Made by a program: the position numbers and the translations under genes | Part shown: positions 10,622 through 22,873 of the stretch, piece after piece | Layout of the letters: each line of letters begins with the position of its first letter | Numbering within the stretch: the stretch's first letter is position 1 | Assembly: GCA_947652605.1 (NCBI GenBank) | Contig: OX393578.1 | Span: forward strand, 37,143,470 to 37,207,469 | Direction: 5' to 3' | DNA: 64,000 bases | Source: Elmis aenea | Lineage: Eukaryota; Arthropoda; Insecta; Coleoptera; Elmidae | The notes under the pieces: generated by a model | What the model was told of the DNA's origin: nothing | The model's input: only the letters and a program-made list of their open reading frames with translations | Database searches by the model: none

Positions 10622-12211
10622 TTGGAAAAAAAACACATCACCCTGGAGCCTATTCCTAACTTTGATAGATGTGCCAATGTTCGGCGAAATTCAAAAATTA
10701 TCTTACCCAAATATTGGCACCGGGTGCCAATATTTAGCGGGAGCCTATATTGCTATGCCAAATGTTGGCACCGCTGTTTTTTTATTAAAAAGTTAACCAA
10801 TCTTATGTTTTGTACAAGAATTATCAACAGAAAATCATAAAATACTATTACTAAAAACTTGCAAATAATACTACTACAAAACTAGCCAGTAACCCAACTT
10901 GTTTCTATAGCCTACTACTATGAAAATTAATAAAAACTTACTTTTATGAAGAAGACGTCACACATTTAACCGCATAATTCAGCCATCTTTGAAACAACGG
11001 CATGCGTAATGGTTCGAGGATGCACTTCGATGTTGTCAGATTTCATAAAAAATATTCCTAACAGCTGAATTAACTTACTTTTTTATATATAGAGGAAAAT
11101 ATAAAGGAAGTGCCAATCATTGGCGAAGTGCCAACGTTTGGGGGTTTTACCCTACATAAACTCGATTTATTTTTTCGAGAGAAATTTATTGCCGTAAACA
11201 GATTTTTGATATCTTTTTTAATTTTCGAAATATAGCCAAAAACCGATTTTTGGCACTTTTCAAAAATGTTAAATATGTCGTTTAAACGAGAAGCGATGTT
11301 CAATTGTTTTTTACTTATATCAATGCCGATATATTGCACCTAACTTTCTTATTTTAAATGGCAACCATAGGGAAATTATATATTTTTGAAAAACGCAAAA
11401 AATAAGCTTTCGATTCATGTCAAAGCCAACTATGGTTGTCATTTAAAATAAGAAAGTTAGGTGTAATATATCAATATTTGTATGAGTAAAAAAAAAATTG
11501 AACATCGCCATCTTATTAAGGACAAAAAACCATGCAAAAAATGTCTTTAAAGTTTTTCTCTATCTTTTCGTTTAAGCGAGATATTTAACATTTTTGATGT
11601 CTTTTTTGATACTCGAAATTAAGCCAACACCATTTTTGGCTCTTTTCAAAAATGTTAAATATCTCGTTTAAACGAGAAGATAGAAAAAAACTTTAAAGAC
11701 ATTTTTTGCATGGTTTTTTGTCCTTAATAAGATGGCGATGTTCAATTTTTTTTTACTCATACAAATATTGATATATTACACCTAACTTTCTTATTTTAAA
11801 TGGCAACCATAGTTGGCTTTGACATGAATCGAAAGCTTATTTTTTGCGTTTTTCAAAAATATATAATTTGCCTATGGTTGCCATTTAAAATAAGAAAGTT
11901 AGGTGTAATATATCGGCATTAATATGAGTAAAAAACAATTGAACATCGCTATCTTATTAAGCACAAAAAATCATGCGAAAAATGTCTTAAAAGTTTTTTT
12001 CTATCTTCTCGTTTAAACGAGATATTTAACATTTTTGAAAAGTGCCAAAAATCGGTTTTTGGCTATATTTCGAAAATTAAAAAAGATTAAAAATCTGTTT
12101 GCGGCAATAAATTTCTCTCGAAAAAATAAATCGAGTTTATGTATTTACTTTTTTTCTATCTCTGATAATAACCGAGATACCCTGTATGGGCATCGAAAAT
12201 AGACCACACTG

Positions 12212-12850
12212 TACAGCATGCATAAATAGTAAGTGGGTCTTTACGCATATTAAACAAAAAGCACACTTTTCTAGAAATGTCAAAGTAGACTTACGTTAAA
12301 CTTGACAGTTAACAGTGTACGTACAAGTGTGTTTCCTATTAGCTAGAAAACCGGTAAAATTGTATATAATATGTGATCGTAGAAAAAGTATGCTACATAA
12401 CACGAGTTGTAAGGCAATGACTCACTCGTTGAAATATGCACTCGACGCTACGCGGTTCCGTGCACAACTTTTCCACTCGTGCGTAATATACTTCTAAGGA
12501 CTCTTGTTATGTTATATACTATTTTCTACGGTTACCACAATAAATGACTATTACTGTACAGCCTGTGTGCATAGTTAGAGGGACTTTACGCACGGTAAGC
12601 AAAAAGCACAGTTTTTTTTAGATACGTCAAAGTAGACTTATGTCAAACTTGACAGTTAACAGCGTACGTACAAGTGTGTTTACTATTAGCCAAAAAAGCG
12701 GTAAAATCGTATGTTTTATGTGATCGCAGAAAAAGTGCTACATAACACGAGTTGTAGAGCAACAACGCACTCGTGGAAACGTCTACCGTGCGTAATATGC
12801 TTCTTACAACACTTTTTATGTAATATACTATTTTTCCGTGTTGCTTTTTA
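12212..12850. repeat. Diverged tandem duplication, period about 344 bp
   Basis: Copy 1 (12212-12534) and copy 2 (12556-12850) share the blocks GTCAAAGTAGACTTA, CTTGACAGTTAACAG, GTACGTACAAGTGTGTTT and CTACATAACACGAGTTGTA in order. Copy 1 extends left of the foldback 8565-12211 (TAAATGACTAC...ACTGTA before 8565), so the foldback entered copy 1, and copy 2 (AATGACTATTACTGTACAGCC) is the unoccupied site. The unit's origin is unknown; frames in it are not conserved between copies. Confidence 0.85.
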
Positions 12851-15131
12851 TTACATTTGCAATGTAATCGAGTAGTCAAACAACTGAAAACTTAAAATAG
12901 TTGAAAAAATATTTAAGTACTCATTTAGAAATACGGTTTTAGTTACTTATATGCTTTTTCATAATTTTATGATAAGGTCTATGTAGGTAGTTTAATATAA
13001 AATTTCATTTTTTCTTTGGTCTCGTGCAAGTTTCAAAAGTTTCGCGCAACCCTATCTTTCCGGTAAAACAGTGAATACGGCCGAACTTTGCTTATAACAT
13101 CTTGACGCTGATAGGATATGAACTTAACTAAAATTTAATATAAAGAAAAACATATATAGCGCAAGATTTATGCAGCGAGTAATTTAAAAGTTTGTTCGGG
13201 GGTGGAAATCCATTAGAGAGGTGACGTGAAAAGCAGGGCGGAGCGCTTCTATATTAATTAAGGGCTACCTGTCACAAACCGGTCCGTCTCGTGATGGATG
13301 GCCCCATAAGCGACTCGTCATTTTCTCAAAGAAACTTTAATATTTAAAACATACACTGAACATGCGTACACACGATTTCGTATTGTTCAGTAGCAGCTAG
13401 AATAACAAAAAAATAAAGTTACGACCATTATCTGTGATTTGAAACAAACTATTAAATAATAACTTGGGCATCAGACGGTTAATTAAGTAGTGTAGATGGC
13501 AAGATTTTAATATTAATTTGTAATGCAGAAAGTAAAAGAAATCAGATACCCATTAAGAAGAAAAAAAAATTAATTACACTGATATCTGATATTTGATCGT
13601 TAATGATAAGGATAAGATTTCAGATACTTAATTTATTTACATCACATAGTTGCAGTATTATTTAAAAAAAGTTATAGCTTTTAAATACAATAGCAGAACT
13701 TCATGTTTAGTTCACCTGCTAAATTATTCTTGTGATTTACAAAATGAATTTTATCTTCTTACCAAAAACTTGTTTAAATATATGGTTCATTCTGCGCACG
13801 CGGTAGTTTGCATAAAATATCATAGTTTCAACACTGCATGAATACAAAGAGTTTTTGGCACTTTAATTATTTTAAATACATTTAGCTGAGTTTGTCAAAT
13901 CTAAATAACATACGAAACCTAAGAAGACTAAATAAATTTATCGGCAGATAAATTTTGGTAGATTTCCTAGAGAATTTCTGCCAAAGACTTTTTAAGCGTG
14001 TTTCAAAATCAAATTAAAATGAATTTATGGATTCTAAGTCGCTGACCTTTACTTATTGTTTGATGTTTTTTTTTTGCAATTAACTATCACAGTGTTATTG
14101 TACCAATAAACTAAAAATAACAAAAAAAAAATTAAATTCGTTCGCAGTTCCTTGGAGATCCATGGACAAAGAAATATTGGTACCATAAAAGTGAGCCTTC
14201 CATTTTTAAACGTCTTTAGTGCACATTTAATTATGAAAATAGAAGAAAGCTATATTTGCTTTTTCCTAGATGCCATTACTGTTAGTTTATAGTGATTCGT
14301 AAGTTTGATAAAATGTAGATAGACTTCAGGAATTGTCAACCTCCAAACGCTTATAATGAAGATGAAGACAAGTGGGATTCTTTTTGATCTTGTCTTGTAA
14401 TTTCTGGTGAGCAGATAATCCAATAGCTTTTTAAAATAATTCACTCATTGTTGTATTTCTCTGGAAGTCAATATATGTTTTTGTCCATTATGTGCTTTAA
14501 CGTACAGTGTATATCTTTTCAAACGATTTTTAATATTCTGTAGAAAAGTTTTTGATTGCTCGTACAGTGTTTTTTCATTATTTTTTAAAGATTAATTGAA
14601 AGTTTTGCTTTTGTTTATAACACAATTCGTTTGGGCGTTTCTCTTTGTTGTTTAAATTCAACGTTTTTTCTTTGCTTTGCTGATTGTTTCTTTTATTTGT
14701 CTAATGACTTTCGTCTACCAGGCAGTTTTTTTATGATTATATTTTTTCGTCACTCAACATGCCCTTCATAATAATTCATTCGAATCTGTCCATAGATTTC
14801 TTTTTCTTTTTTCTGTAGTACATCTTTGATGTTTCGTCTTTAATGCCTTTGACAAATTAACTAAAGATGACCGTTGCTACACAAAGTCCCGTTTAGTTTC
14901 CATTGCGACAGTATAATTTAAAAAATATATTTGTATATTGTCAAGCAATACCTCAATATTTACGATAATTACGTGTGTATTTACTGAATAATTTTTCTTG
15001 GTAAGTTTCTCATTTACCATTGCTTTTGTTTTACAATTCTAATTACTTTAAAATATTTTGTGTCTTACGATTGAGCTGTGCGAGTTGATTCTGATAACAA
15101 TTTTTTTATTAATTTTACAGACATGATAACC
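12851..15131. other. Non-genic stretch with GC-richer island 13010-13330
   Basis: No gene is seen. The island 13010-13330 (around GGGTGGAAATCCATTAGAGA and CCGGTCCGTCTCGTGATGGA) matches no other sequence in the window and could be regulatory. A pyrimidine-rich block at 14480-14880, read in reverse, gives scattered LINE-like peptides (for example KLPGRRKSLDK) among stops, too weak for a firm call. Confidence 0.4.
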
Positions 15132-15834
15132 GGTAAATTTCTCGAATGCAATTGCTCGAAATGTAGGTAAGTTTCTTGAAAAGCATTTGTTTGAATATCA
15201 ATTGCTCGAATTTGGCTATTTGAAATTTTGTTAATCCGGTTCTTTAACATGTTATTACCCAGGTTATAAGACTTCTAACTGCAACCTAACCCTTTTCTTT
15301 CCCACTGTTTTTATTTCTCAAATTACTCTTAAGTTCCTCGAAAAGTAATTGGGTCTAATGTTTCTATTATAACATGTTCGCCACCTTTGCTATGAAATTG
15401 TACTAATATGTACGTTAGACTCAAAAATGATTTATTTAATTTGCAAAATAATTTTCTAAGTGAACATTTTTTCGTTTGTTATGAATAGCGTAAAAACTAT
15501 ATTTTTTTCCATTTTTTTTTATTGAATAGATGCTCTTAAATCATAGATCATTTGACCCATTCAACCATCTCTGTATCTCTTACCGTTTATGAGATACCCA
15601 TGCTGCGGACGATAACTGTGACACCCTGTATAGCATGAATTATACAAATATAAAAATGTATATTAAATAAATAGCCTATTTCATAACTTTGATCTTTTTT
15701 TCTAGAAATTGTGTTTCAAGCCAATTATATTCAAACAATTGGTTTTTCGAGAAACTTGTACTTCGAACAATTTACATTCGAAGAATTCGCTTAGAGTAAT
15801 TCGTTTTCGACCAATTAATTTCGAGCAATTTACC
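15132..15834. mobile_element. Inverted-repeat element with CTCGAA subterminal repeats
   Basis: The outer ends GGTAAATTTCTCGAATGC and GAGCAATTTACC are inverted. Both subterminal regions (15132-15230 and 15715-15834) contain irregular copies of AATTGCTCGAA spaced about 11-25 bp. The middle contains a lone foldback end (15440-15628). No clear target duplication is visible. It is likely an old non-autonomous DNA transposon. Confidence 0.6.
15440..15628 (-). mobile_element. Solitary end of the CAGGGTGTCC foldback family
   Basis: The segment with TCTGTATCTCTTACCGTTTA and the end AACTGTGACACCCTG + TA (15629-15630) is the reverse complement of the left end at 36327 (CAGGGTGTCCTAGTTATTGT, then GTAAACGGTAAGAGATACAG). 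Only one arm is present at each locus. Confidence 0.72.
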
Positions 15835-16089
15835 TAGAATCTACAGTCATTAAAAACAAAAATTAATTATTATATAGTTAAAGTAATAATACATTTAAGT
15901 ATGCATAGTTATTTATATTTATTTCATAAAATAACAATTTATTAGTTATTCATTTAAAACTTTCAATAATGTAAATGTTTTGCAGTTCCACTTTTTTTTT
16001 TAACTATTAATATGTGATAATGTAATATTGTGAGTAAATAAATCTACCAATTTGAAAAAACTTGCTTTAAATTTATATTCGTTAAAGTA

Positions 16090-16325
16090 GAGGTAATGAA
16101 ATTCGACGCCACTGGGCTGATCAATGGCCGAGTCTTTATCTATTTCATTCTAAGTTCTTTAAAGGCCATTCCCGACGCGTGGCGTCTCGCGTTTAATACT
16201 AATGCACCTCTGACATTCGCCAATCATTTCCTTCCTGGCCGGATATTCGTCAAACAGCGCCCTCCGACGATGAAAATTACTTCCCAGGTTGCATATAAAG
16301 GTTGAGTTTTCGCGATCCCTTTATA
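16090..16325. promoter_or_regulatory. GC-richer non-repeat island, possible regulatory element
   Basis: About 230 bp with evident G+C excess (CGACGCGTGGCGTCTCGCG, CTTCCTGGCCGGATATTCG) in AT-rich flanks, ending in a TATA-like GCATATAAAGG. A 69-codon frame exists but resembles no known family. Candidate enhancer or promoter by composition only. The rest of 15835-16619 holds nothing I recognise. Confidence 0.3.
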
Positions 16326-16619
16326 GTAACGTTTAATTTGTTTCGTTTAGATTAATTTGGATCAGTATTTGAGTTAAACTATAAACGGTTTTAATTAAGA
16401 TGATTAATTTCGTATTTTGTAGTTTATTTTGGATGAAACTGATATTTTCGTATTCCAAATATCTCGATTTTAAGCGCATTTTTTTATTGATTATGTTTCT
16501 ATTATTTTTCAGGATATACATTTTGTAATTATTTCATGATTTAGTAAACAGTAAAGCACAAAAATTTTACATAATGTAGATATTATCACATTTGTTATTT
16601 TTTAACTATTTCAAATATA

Positions 16620-17807
16620 CAAGGTAGACCAAATTCAAATGTTTTATAGGTTATCTCGGTTACCGTAATAGTTGGCAAATATCTGATATCGGTCTCTTGG
16701 GTTATTTTTTTGAGAAAAAAACGCCTGTTTACTCAGATTTTTTATATTGCTTTCGATTTTGGCACTAAAGACCAAAAAAATGAAATTTAATCATTTTTGA
16801 AAATTGTCTACAACTTCTTTATTTATTAAAATAGAACAAAATCTTGTAAAGGTTTTTTATAGAGATTTTTATGCTTAATTTAAAAACCAAATTTAAATTT
16901 TGTTAATGACCTTGACTTTCGAGATATGAAGTAAACTTCTATTTTTTTAAGTAGAATGAAAATAGTTGGCCATGACTTTGTGAAAGATAATCTTTTAGCT
17001 GTTCAAAAATATATAGTTTTATATATTTATTGCCAAGAATAACCGAGATATGGAACATTTTGTAAAAATTCCCTTATTAAGGTCTCTCATAATTGCGTAA
17101 ACAAGTTATGTACGCAATTAATAAACAACTAAACGTTATTTCCAAATAAATTTTGCAGCAGCCGCTACGTTTTTATCACTTACAATGTAAACTTCTAACA
17201 TATTAAACTTTTCAGTGTTCAATTGTAGCCATGTTTACAAAACCACAATAAAGAGTTATAAAATACAAAAGAATACATGGATTGCTTAAAAGTTGAACAA
17301 TTTACTGGGATATGAATATCACTTGTTTACGAAATCATGGCAAACTTTGATAATAACTTTTTTTTAAAATTAACCATATCTCGGTTATTCTAAGCAACAA
17401 ATATATAAAACTATATATTTTTGAAAAGCTAAAAAACTCTCTTCCATATAAAATCAATGCCGACTAGGGTTTCTATTTAAAAAAATATAGCTTTACTTCT
17501 TATCTCAAAAGTCAAGGTCCTTAAAAAAATGTATATTGTTTTTAAATTAAGCATAAAAATCTTTATAAAAAACCTTCGTAACATTTCGTTCTATTGTAAT
17601 AAGTAAAGACGTTATAATTATAACAAATTTTCAAAATGATAAAATTTCATTTTTCGTCTTTTGTGTCAAAATGAAAAGCGATATAAAAAATCTGATTACA
17701 TTGGCGTTCTTTTCCCGAAAAAATAGTTCAAGAGACGAATATCAGATTTTCGCTAACTGTTACGGTAATCGAGATACACCGTAAATATTTGAATTTGGTT
17801 CACCATG
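16620..17807. mobile_element. Foldback element, CAGGGTGGTCC family
   Basis: The left end CAAGGTAGACCAAATTCAAA follows TA. The right end reads TTTGAATTTGGTTCACCATG followed by TG, a decayed TA. The arms contain GGTTACCGTAATAG and its complement and match the element at 20284-21380 throughout. Mismatches between arms are common, so this is an older copy. No coding. Confidence 0.85.
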
Positions 17808-18132
17808 TGCTAAATGGTATTAAATAATTGGAGATACAATTATTTGTGATATTAACATAATACAATATTCCTATTATATACCTTTTAAGTTTTACTAATG
17901 TTTTAAGCGACGAAAGCTAACATATATTTAAGTATTAAAAATTATAAATAAAAACAAAAAACTATTTTGACAATGTTAATAAAATAATTTTGTTACTAGT
18001 ACAGCGCTAGCGAATATTATTCCATTAATAGTTTATGCGGTCATAAATTTTATACATATTAACCCTGCAGTAGAATAATTTTACAAAATAATTTACAAAA
18101 GCTGAAGTGTTAATGTAGAACATATTTCTTTT

Positions 18133-18300
18133 TGGTCTATTGGTTAGTGTTTTTGACGTTAGTACTTTTTGACTATGGGTTTAATCCTGATTAGAGGTAA
18201 AAGTATTTTTCCTGCCATAAAATCTCTACAATCTTAATTGAAGACCATTTTGGTGTCTAGTATTATATATAATTTCGTTGCAAGTAAATTTTTTTATCTG
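18133..18300 (+). repeat. tRNA-derived SINE candidate
   Basis: TGGTCTATTGGT (18133) resembles an RNA polymerase III A box, and GGTTTAATCC (18178) a B box. Their spacing is close to that inside a tRNA gene. The flanks do not pair as an acceptor stem, so this is not a functional tRNA; a decayed SINE head is the likelier reading. The 3' limit is approximate. Confidence 0.4.
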
Positions 18301-19194
18301 AAGTAGGTATTGATAGCAAATAGATCTCGCACACATATTTTTGTTCTTACTAAAAATTTTGACGAAACAACAAATTTTCTATAGTATAAAGAAAGTCCAG
18401 ATCTAATAAATAGTAAATAGTATTAAACAATTGATCTATTCCATTGATTCTATTGAAAAAATTGATTCTATTCCACAAATAAAACTTAATAATTATATAA
18501 CTTTACTATATGATCCAAAAATTACCAAATGTTTAAGATTTAAAAATTCTGAGAAATGAACATGTCTTAATAAGCCTGTAGTTTCACATGTAATATGTAA
18601 TATACGTTACTTTAAATCTTAGAACTTTTTTTGCCAACTACTGTATTAAAACTGTTTAGGATCACCTGTTTTTTTAAAATCCTAACAATCTAACGTCATT
18701 TATTTACGGTAGATAAGTTAGCACTTTATGGACATAAAATTTTTATTACTTTTAGTAGACCACTAGTCGAAACACAGTGGTTGTAGTAATTAACAATTTA
18801 TAACTTTTCGTCCAGTTATATGTTTTTTTTTTAATTTTTAGACAAAAAATCATTATTTTGTTAGTAATAAATAGAAAAAAGACCGTCAACCTTATTGCTT
18901 CTGCGACTTTGTATTTAAGGCGTGTCAATTTAAGGCTCACAAAATATAGATTCTTCGTCACGAAATAATAAAACATATTTAAACAACTGTCAATTTTTAC
19001 AGCGATCGTGTTTTGTCTATTCAAATAAAACGAATGCTAAGATTTAAAAAAAAAATTCTTTGTATCTTTAATTTTTCAATGCTGTACTAGATTCCGAATT
19101 AAATTACCTAAAAGAATATATGGCGACAACTAATTTCAAAAAAAAAGTTGACCATCAGACTCGCCAATCTGATTTATTTTTTAAATCGTAGAAC

Positions 19195-19312
19195 TACATT
19201 TTAACGTCATTTGGTAAAGAATTTCTTGCAATATATACAAAATATGAGGTTTATAGGGGTTTTCTCTTAAAATAACAAGGTTATAGGCGTGCAACAGTTA
19301 AACTGACACACC
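19195..19312 (-). mobile_element. Solitary end of the 48435-49914 foldback family
   Basis: GAGGTTTATAGGGGTTTTCT and GTGCAACAGTTAAACTGACA match the right arm at 49845-49912 (GAGGTTTGTTGGGGTTATTT, GTGCGACAGTTAAACTGAAT). There is no opposite arm nearby. A relic. Confidence 0.6.
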
Positions 19313-19589
19313 CAGTAACCCAGTATAGTGCAATGTTTTAATTGAGTCTACTTAATCTTCTGACGGTAATTTAGAATAAAAGACACAAAAAATCGTTGAT
19401 TACATTAAATCAAAGTTTCAGAATGTTTTGAAATGATTTATTTTATTGGTTAAACTGAACGTACAAGTTAAACAGATTATTATGCTAAAGTTTTTAATCA
19501 ACGGTAATTTTTTACTATATCAAACTCTGGAATTAATTTTAAATTTGCCAGTTGAAGATTTTTATATTACGTATACGTAGCAAAATTGT

Positions 19590-19880
19590 GCGTTTAAAAG
19601 TAAATGCAAAGCGTCAGTAGCAGTTGATGTTAGTCTCAGGGGGACGTCGTTGTATTATGCATAGTGTTATAATACATATTTCACGGGGGCGACGGCTAAT
19701 GTGGTAAGAGATAATGGACCGGCGCATCGCGTCGAAAAAACACCGCTTCCCTTTTTATTTTTAATGCTTATTCACTATGTATAACTTACGGATGATAATG
19801 ATATTGTCATGAAATGCATTACTGTACAGCGTTCGTCGGAATATATAATAAACGTGAAAAAGCGAGAGCCTCTTGTTAAA
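19590..19880. promoter_or_regulatory. GC-richer non-repeat island
   Basis: Contains CAGGGGGACGTCGTTG, CACGGGGGCGACGGCTAATG and GGACCGGCGCATCGCGTCG in AT-rich surroundings. No reading frame or repeat match. Possible cis-regulatory element; composition is the only support. Confidence 0.3.
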
Positions 19881-20283
19881 GGAATATTCAAAACAAAACA
19901 ATCGGATTTAATATTATTATGATCTGGAAAATCTGGAACAGCTGTTTGTTATTACAGCAGGGGTAGGGCGTGTAAGCGGCTTGACTAAAACTAATCAAAA
20001 ATTGAACAAATCGGGGTGATGTAAGCTGATAATCTTTGAATGTTAATATTCATGGGTTCACATGGCTATTTATTACAAAAGGGTGCCAATTTAGCTACCC
20101 TGTTTGTATATTGGTCAAATAAGCAGTAAGCGCGAGTTTGTTATTCACAAAACGTTTCAACCTGTCGTGTGTATTAAATATTACTCTACTCCAGTGTTTC
20201 CCATTTTATTTTAACCATGGAAGCTTTTAATAGTTTTTAAACAATACGGAACCTTATAAGATTTTTACATGTCTAGCACAGCA

Positions 20284-21380
20284 CAGGGTGGACCAAATTC
20301 GAATGTTTTATGGGGAATCTCGGTTACCGTAATAGAACTGAAAATCTAATATTAGACTCTTGGGCTATTTTTTTAAGATACGAACGCCTATGTAATCAGA
20401 TTATTTATATCGCTTTCCATTTTGACACTACAGACGACAAATTAAATTTCAGGATTCTTAAAAATATATTACTTCTTTATTTATTAAAATAAAACAAAAT
20501 GTTATGAATATTTTTTATACAGATTTTTATGCTTAATTTAAAAACTAAATTAAGTTTTTTTAGCGCTTGAATTTTGTGATATGAAGTTAACTTACTTTTT
20601 AAAATAGAAACCCTAGTTGACAATGACTTTATACCGAAGAGAGTTTTTTTTAGCTATTCAAAAATATAATTATAGTTTTATATATTTGTTGCAAAAAAAA
20701 AACCGAGATAAGGCTAATTTTGTAAAACTTTTCTTATCAAAGTTTGCCATGATTTCGTAAACAAGTGATTTTTGCAATTATTAGACAACTAAACGTCATT
20801 TCCAAGTAAATTTTGAAGCAGCTGCTACGTTTTTATTACTAACAATGTAAGCTTCTAAGTGTTCAAATTTAGCCATGTTCACAATATCATAATAAACAGT
20901 AATAAAACACAAAAAAATACACGGATTTGCTTAGAGGTTGAAAAATTTACTTGGATATGACGTTTAGTTGTTTTATAATTGCAAACCACTTGTTTACGAA
21001 ATCATAGCAAACCTTGATAAGAATACATTTTTACAAAATCAGCCATGTCTAGTTTATTTTTTGCAACAAATATATAAGATGATAGGTTTTTGAAAATCAA
21101 AAATATTCTCTTTCATATAAAGTCATGGCCAACTAGGGTTTCTATTTTCTTTTATTTTAATAAATAAAGAAGTTATAGTATACATTTTCAAAAATGATAA
21201 AATTTCATTTTTCGTTGTAGTGCCAAAATGGAGAGGAATATAAATAATCTGGTTCCATAGGCGTTCTCTTCTTAAAAAATAGCCCAAGAGAACGATATCA
21301 GATTTTCGCCATTACCATTACGATTACGGTAACCGATATACATAGGTACCTCCTAAAATATTCGAATTTTATGTACTCTG
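20284..21380. mobile_element. Foldback element, CAGGGTGGTCC family
   Basis: The left end is CAGGGTGGACCAAATTCGAA (preceded by CA instead of TA). The right end reads ATTCGAATTTTATGTACTCTG followed by TA. The internal sequence GGTTACCGTAATAG and the surrounding arms match 16620-17807. The arms have diverged and the right arm is partly shortened. No coding. Confidence 0.83.
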
Positions 21381-21774
21381 TACATATTATCATGAAGCTA
21401 ATAATGTAACCAGGGAGTGAAAAAGAAAAATATTTCGTTAGTTTTTGATTAGAACTAATAAAAAATTTCATTTCCGGGTTTTTCTTTCCCACAAAAATTT
21501 TTTTTTCGTTTTCGTCGACTAAAATTAAATATCTGCTCATAACTGTTATAATTATATTACCATTAATATGAAAGAACCCCAATTATTCGAAAATTTAATT
21601 ACAGATTATGAATAATTGTTAACTGGTAATATGAAAATTATTAACACAGTAATCCTTTAAGTAGAAACAAATTTGGCGTGGTTATTTTGTATTTTTGGCA
21701 ATCTAATGAATCTAGTGGTATAATAAATGTTTGTGATGAATTTACATTCTTCTTTCGGTTTCTTAGCAATATTT

Positions 21775-22010
21775 GCTTCCCCTCCAATTATAAATGACGA
21801 TATAATGAGCTTTTATTGTCATGGACAGCATATTTTAGACTGGCAAACCAACATATTAAATTTGCAAAATTGTTAAACATAATTAACACAATACATTCAA
21901 ATTAAATTTGTGCATTTTATTTAGGATAACTTCGCGCCTTTCGAGTGTAATTACACAATTCGATTTGTTTAAAAATGTACACACGATCTATATCTATAAA
22001 AATAGCGAAA
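21775..22010. mobile_element. Fragment related to the hAT element 40527-41720
   Basis: GGACAGCATATTTTAGACTG followed by a similar AT-rich track and CACACGATCT..ATCTATAAAAAT aligns with 40793-40960 inside the hAT element. Its own ends are not clear; CAGGGACGGCAAAAT at 22035 may be a decayed terminus. Confidence 0.6.
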
Positions 22011-22120
22011 AAAAATTCCTTAATTGGTTATGGGTCAGGGACGGCAAAATATAAAATTTACCGACCTAAAATATGGAATATTAAATTTAATCGAAAAAAA
22101 ATATTGTGTAAGCACTCTAA

Positions 22121-22774
22121 GGCCCGATTGCATATAAGTTGAACCGGAATTAACTCCGAGATTAAGCCACGGTAACTCTAGAACTCTAGAACTAGGCAAA
22201 ATCGCAGCAAAGTTGGCGCTGGTGTTGCCTAATTTCAGGTATTAATTTGTATTTCAGATTTGTTCCAACAAGCAGTTTAAAACCGATCCTTGGATGAATG
22301 CATGAACTGTTTTATTCGCATGCGTGAACTATGTACTAATACATGTATTGCCTAGTACTAGCCGTTGTTGGAACGCTTTTACGACTGACCTAACTGTAAA
22401 TGACATTTGCGTCTATTGGGTTCATAAAAATGTGCGCATCGCTAGGGTAAACACCTTAATAATCTAGCACTAAATGGGATTGAAGAGCGATGCATAGCTA
22501 CCTGGGCTCACGTTAGTTATGAACAGCGCATGCGTGTGAAAATCCAAATGCTGGTACCTCATCCAAGAACTGTTTTGACCGTACACTGACTAGTTCATGT
22601 ATTAATTTTGTAATGATGGAACAGAGAACAGCCGACTAACCGTCCGGTGAACTATCAGAGACTATGTTGGAACGCGATATTGATACTGCGCACACTCGTG
22701 ATCGTTCACTGCACCGTTCAAGTAGCTGTTGGAACAAACATTTTATCACCAGTGCTACTTTGCGCAATCGGGCC
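22121..22774. mobile_element. Element with GGCCCGATTGC ends, PIF/Harbinger-like guess
   Basis: The ends GGCCCGATTGCATA and TGCGCAATCGGGCC are inverted. The flanking trinucleotides are TAA and TCA, compatible with a decayed 3-bp duplication. The interior has further inverted blocks (GCATGCGTGAAC.. and GAACAGCGCATGCGTG) and three GTTGGAAC copies. It is richer in G+C than its flanks. No transposase coding recognised; the superfamily is inferred from the terminus and duplication length only. Confidence 0.6.
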
Positions 22775-22873
22775 TCAAGCAAAGGTCGATATTGTTGGTG
22801 GCACTCAAGAAATTTTGCGATTATTTCATATTTCTTAGAAACTGATATCAGTTTTTGTACATCAACTTTTAAA

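Larger units (their letters stand above)
8635..11152 (-). mobile_element. Pogo-like (Tc1/mariner superfamily) element with internal deletion
   Basis: The ends GGGTAAAACCCCCAACCATT and AACGTTTGGGGGTTTTACCC are imperfect inverted repeats, flanked by TA (8633-8634, 11153-11154). The subterminal regions carry many TTGGCAC/GTGCCAA copies (8657, 8846, 8866, 8888; and 10668-10765, 11109-11132), probable transposase binding sites. It carries a broken transposase gene on the minus strand (9205-10621) lacking the catalytic core. It is inserted in the foldback 8565-12211 and is itself interrupted by 9510-9903. Confidence 0.87.
8565..12211. mobile_element. Foldback (CAGGGTGGTC family) split by a pogo-like element
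   Basis: The left end CAGGGTGGTCTATTTTCGAT follows TA (8563-8564). The right end reads ...ATAGACCACACTG followed by TA (12212-12213). The left arm is 8565-8634 plus 11153 to about 11600; the right arm is about 11640-12211. Each arm contains a second, smaller inverted pair (TAACTTTCTTATTTTAAATG and complement), so four copies alternate in orientation. The pogo-like element 8635-11152 interrupts the left arm. Related elements: 16620-17807, 20284-21380, 29180-30398 and 35093-36324. Confidence 0.88.
17808..20283. other. Non-genic stretch with small relics
   Basis: Contains a tRNA-like SINE candidate (18133-18300), a lone foldback end (19195-19312) and a GC-richer island (19590-19880). Everything else is AT-rich with no supported feature. 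Confidence 0.5.
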
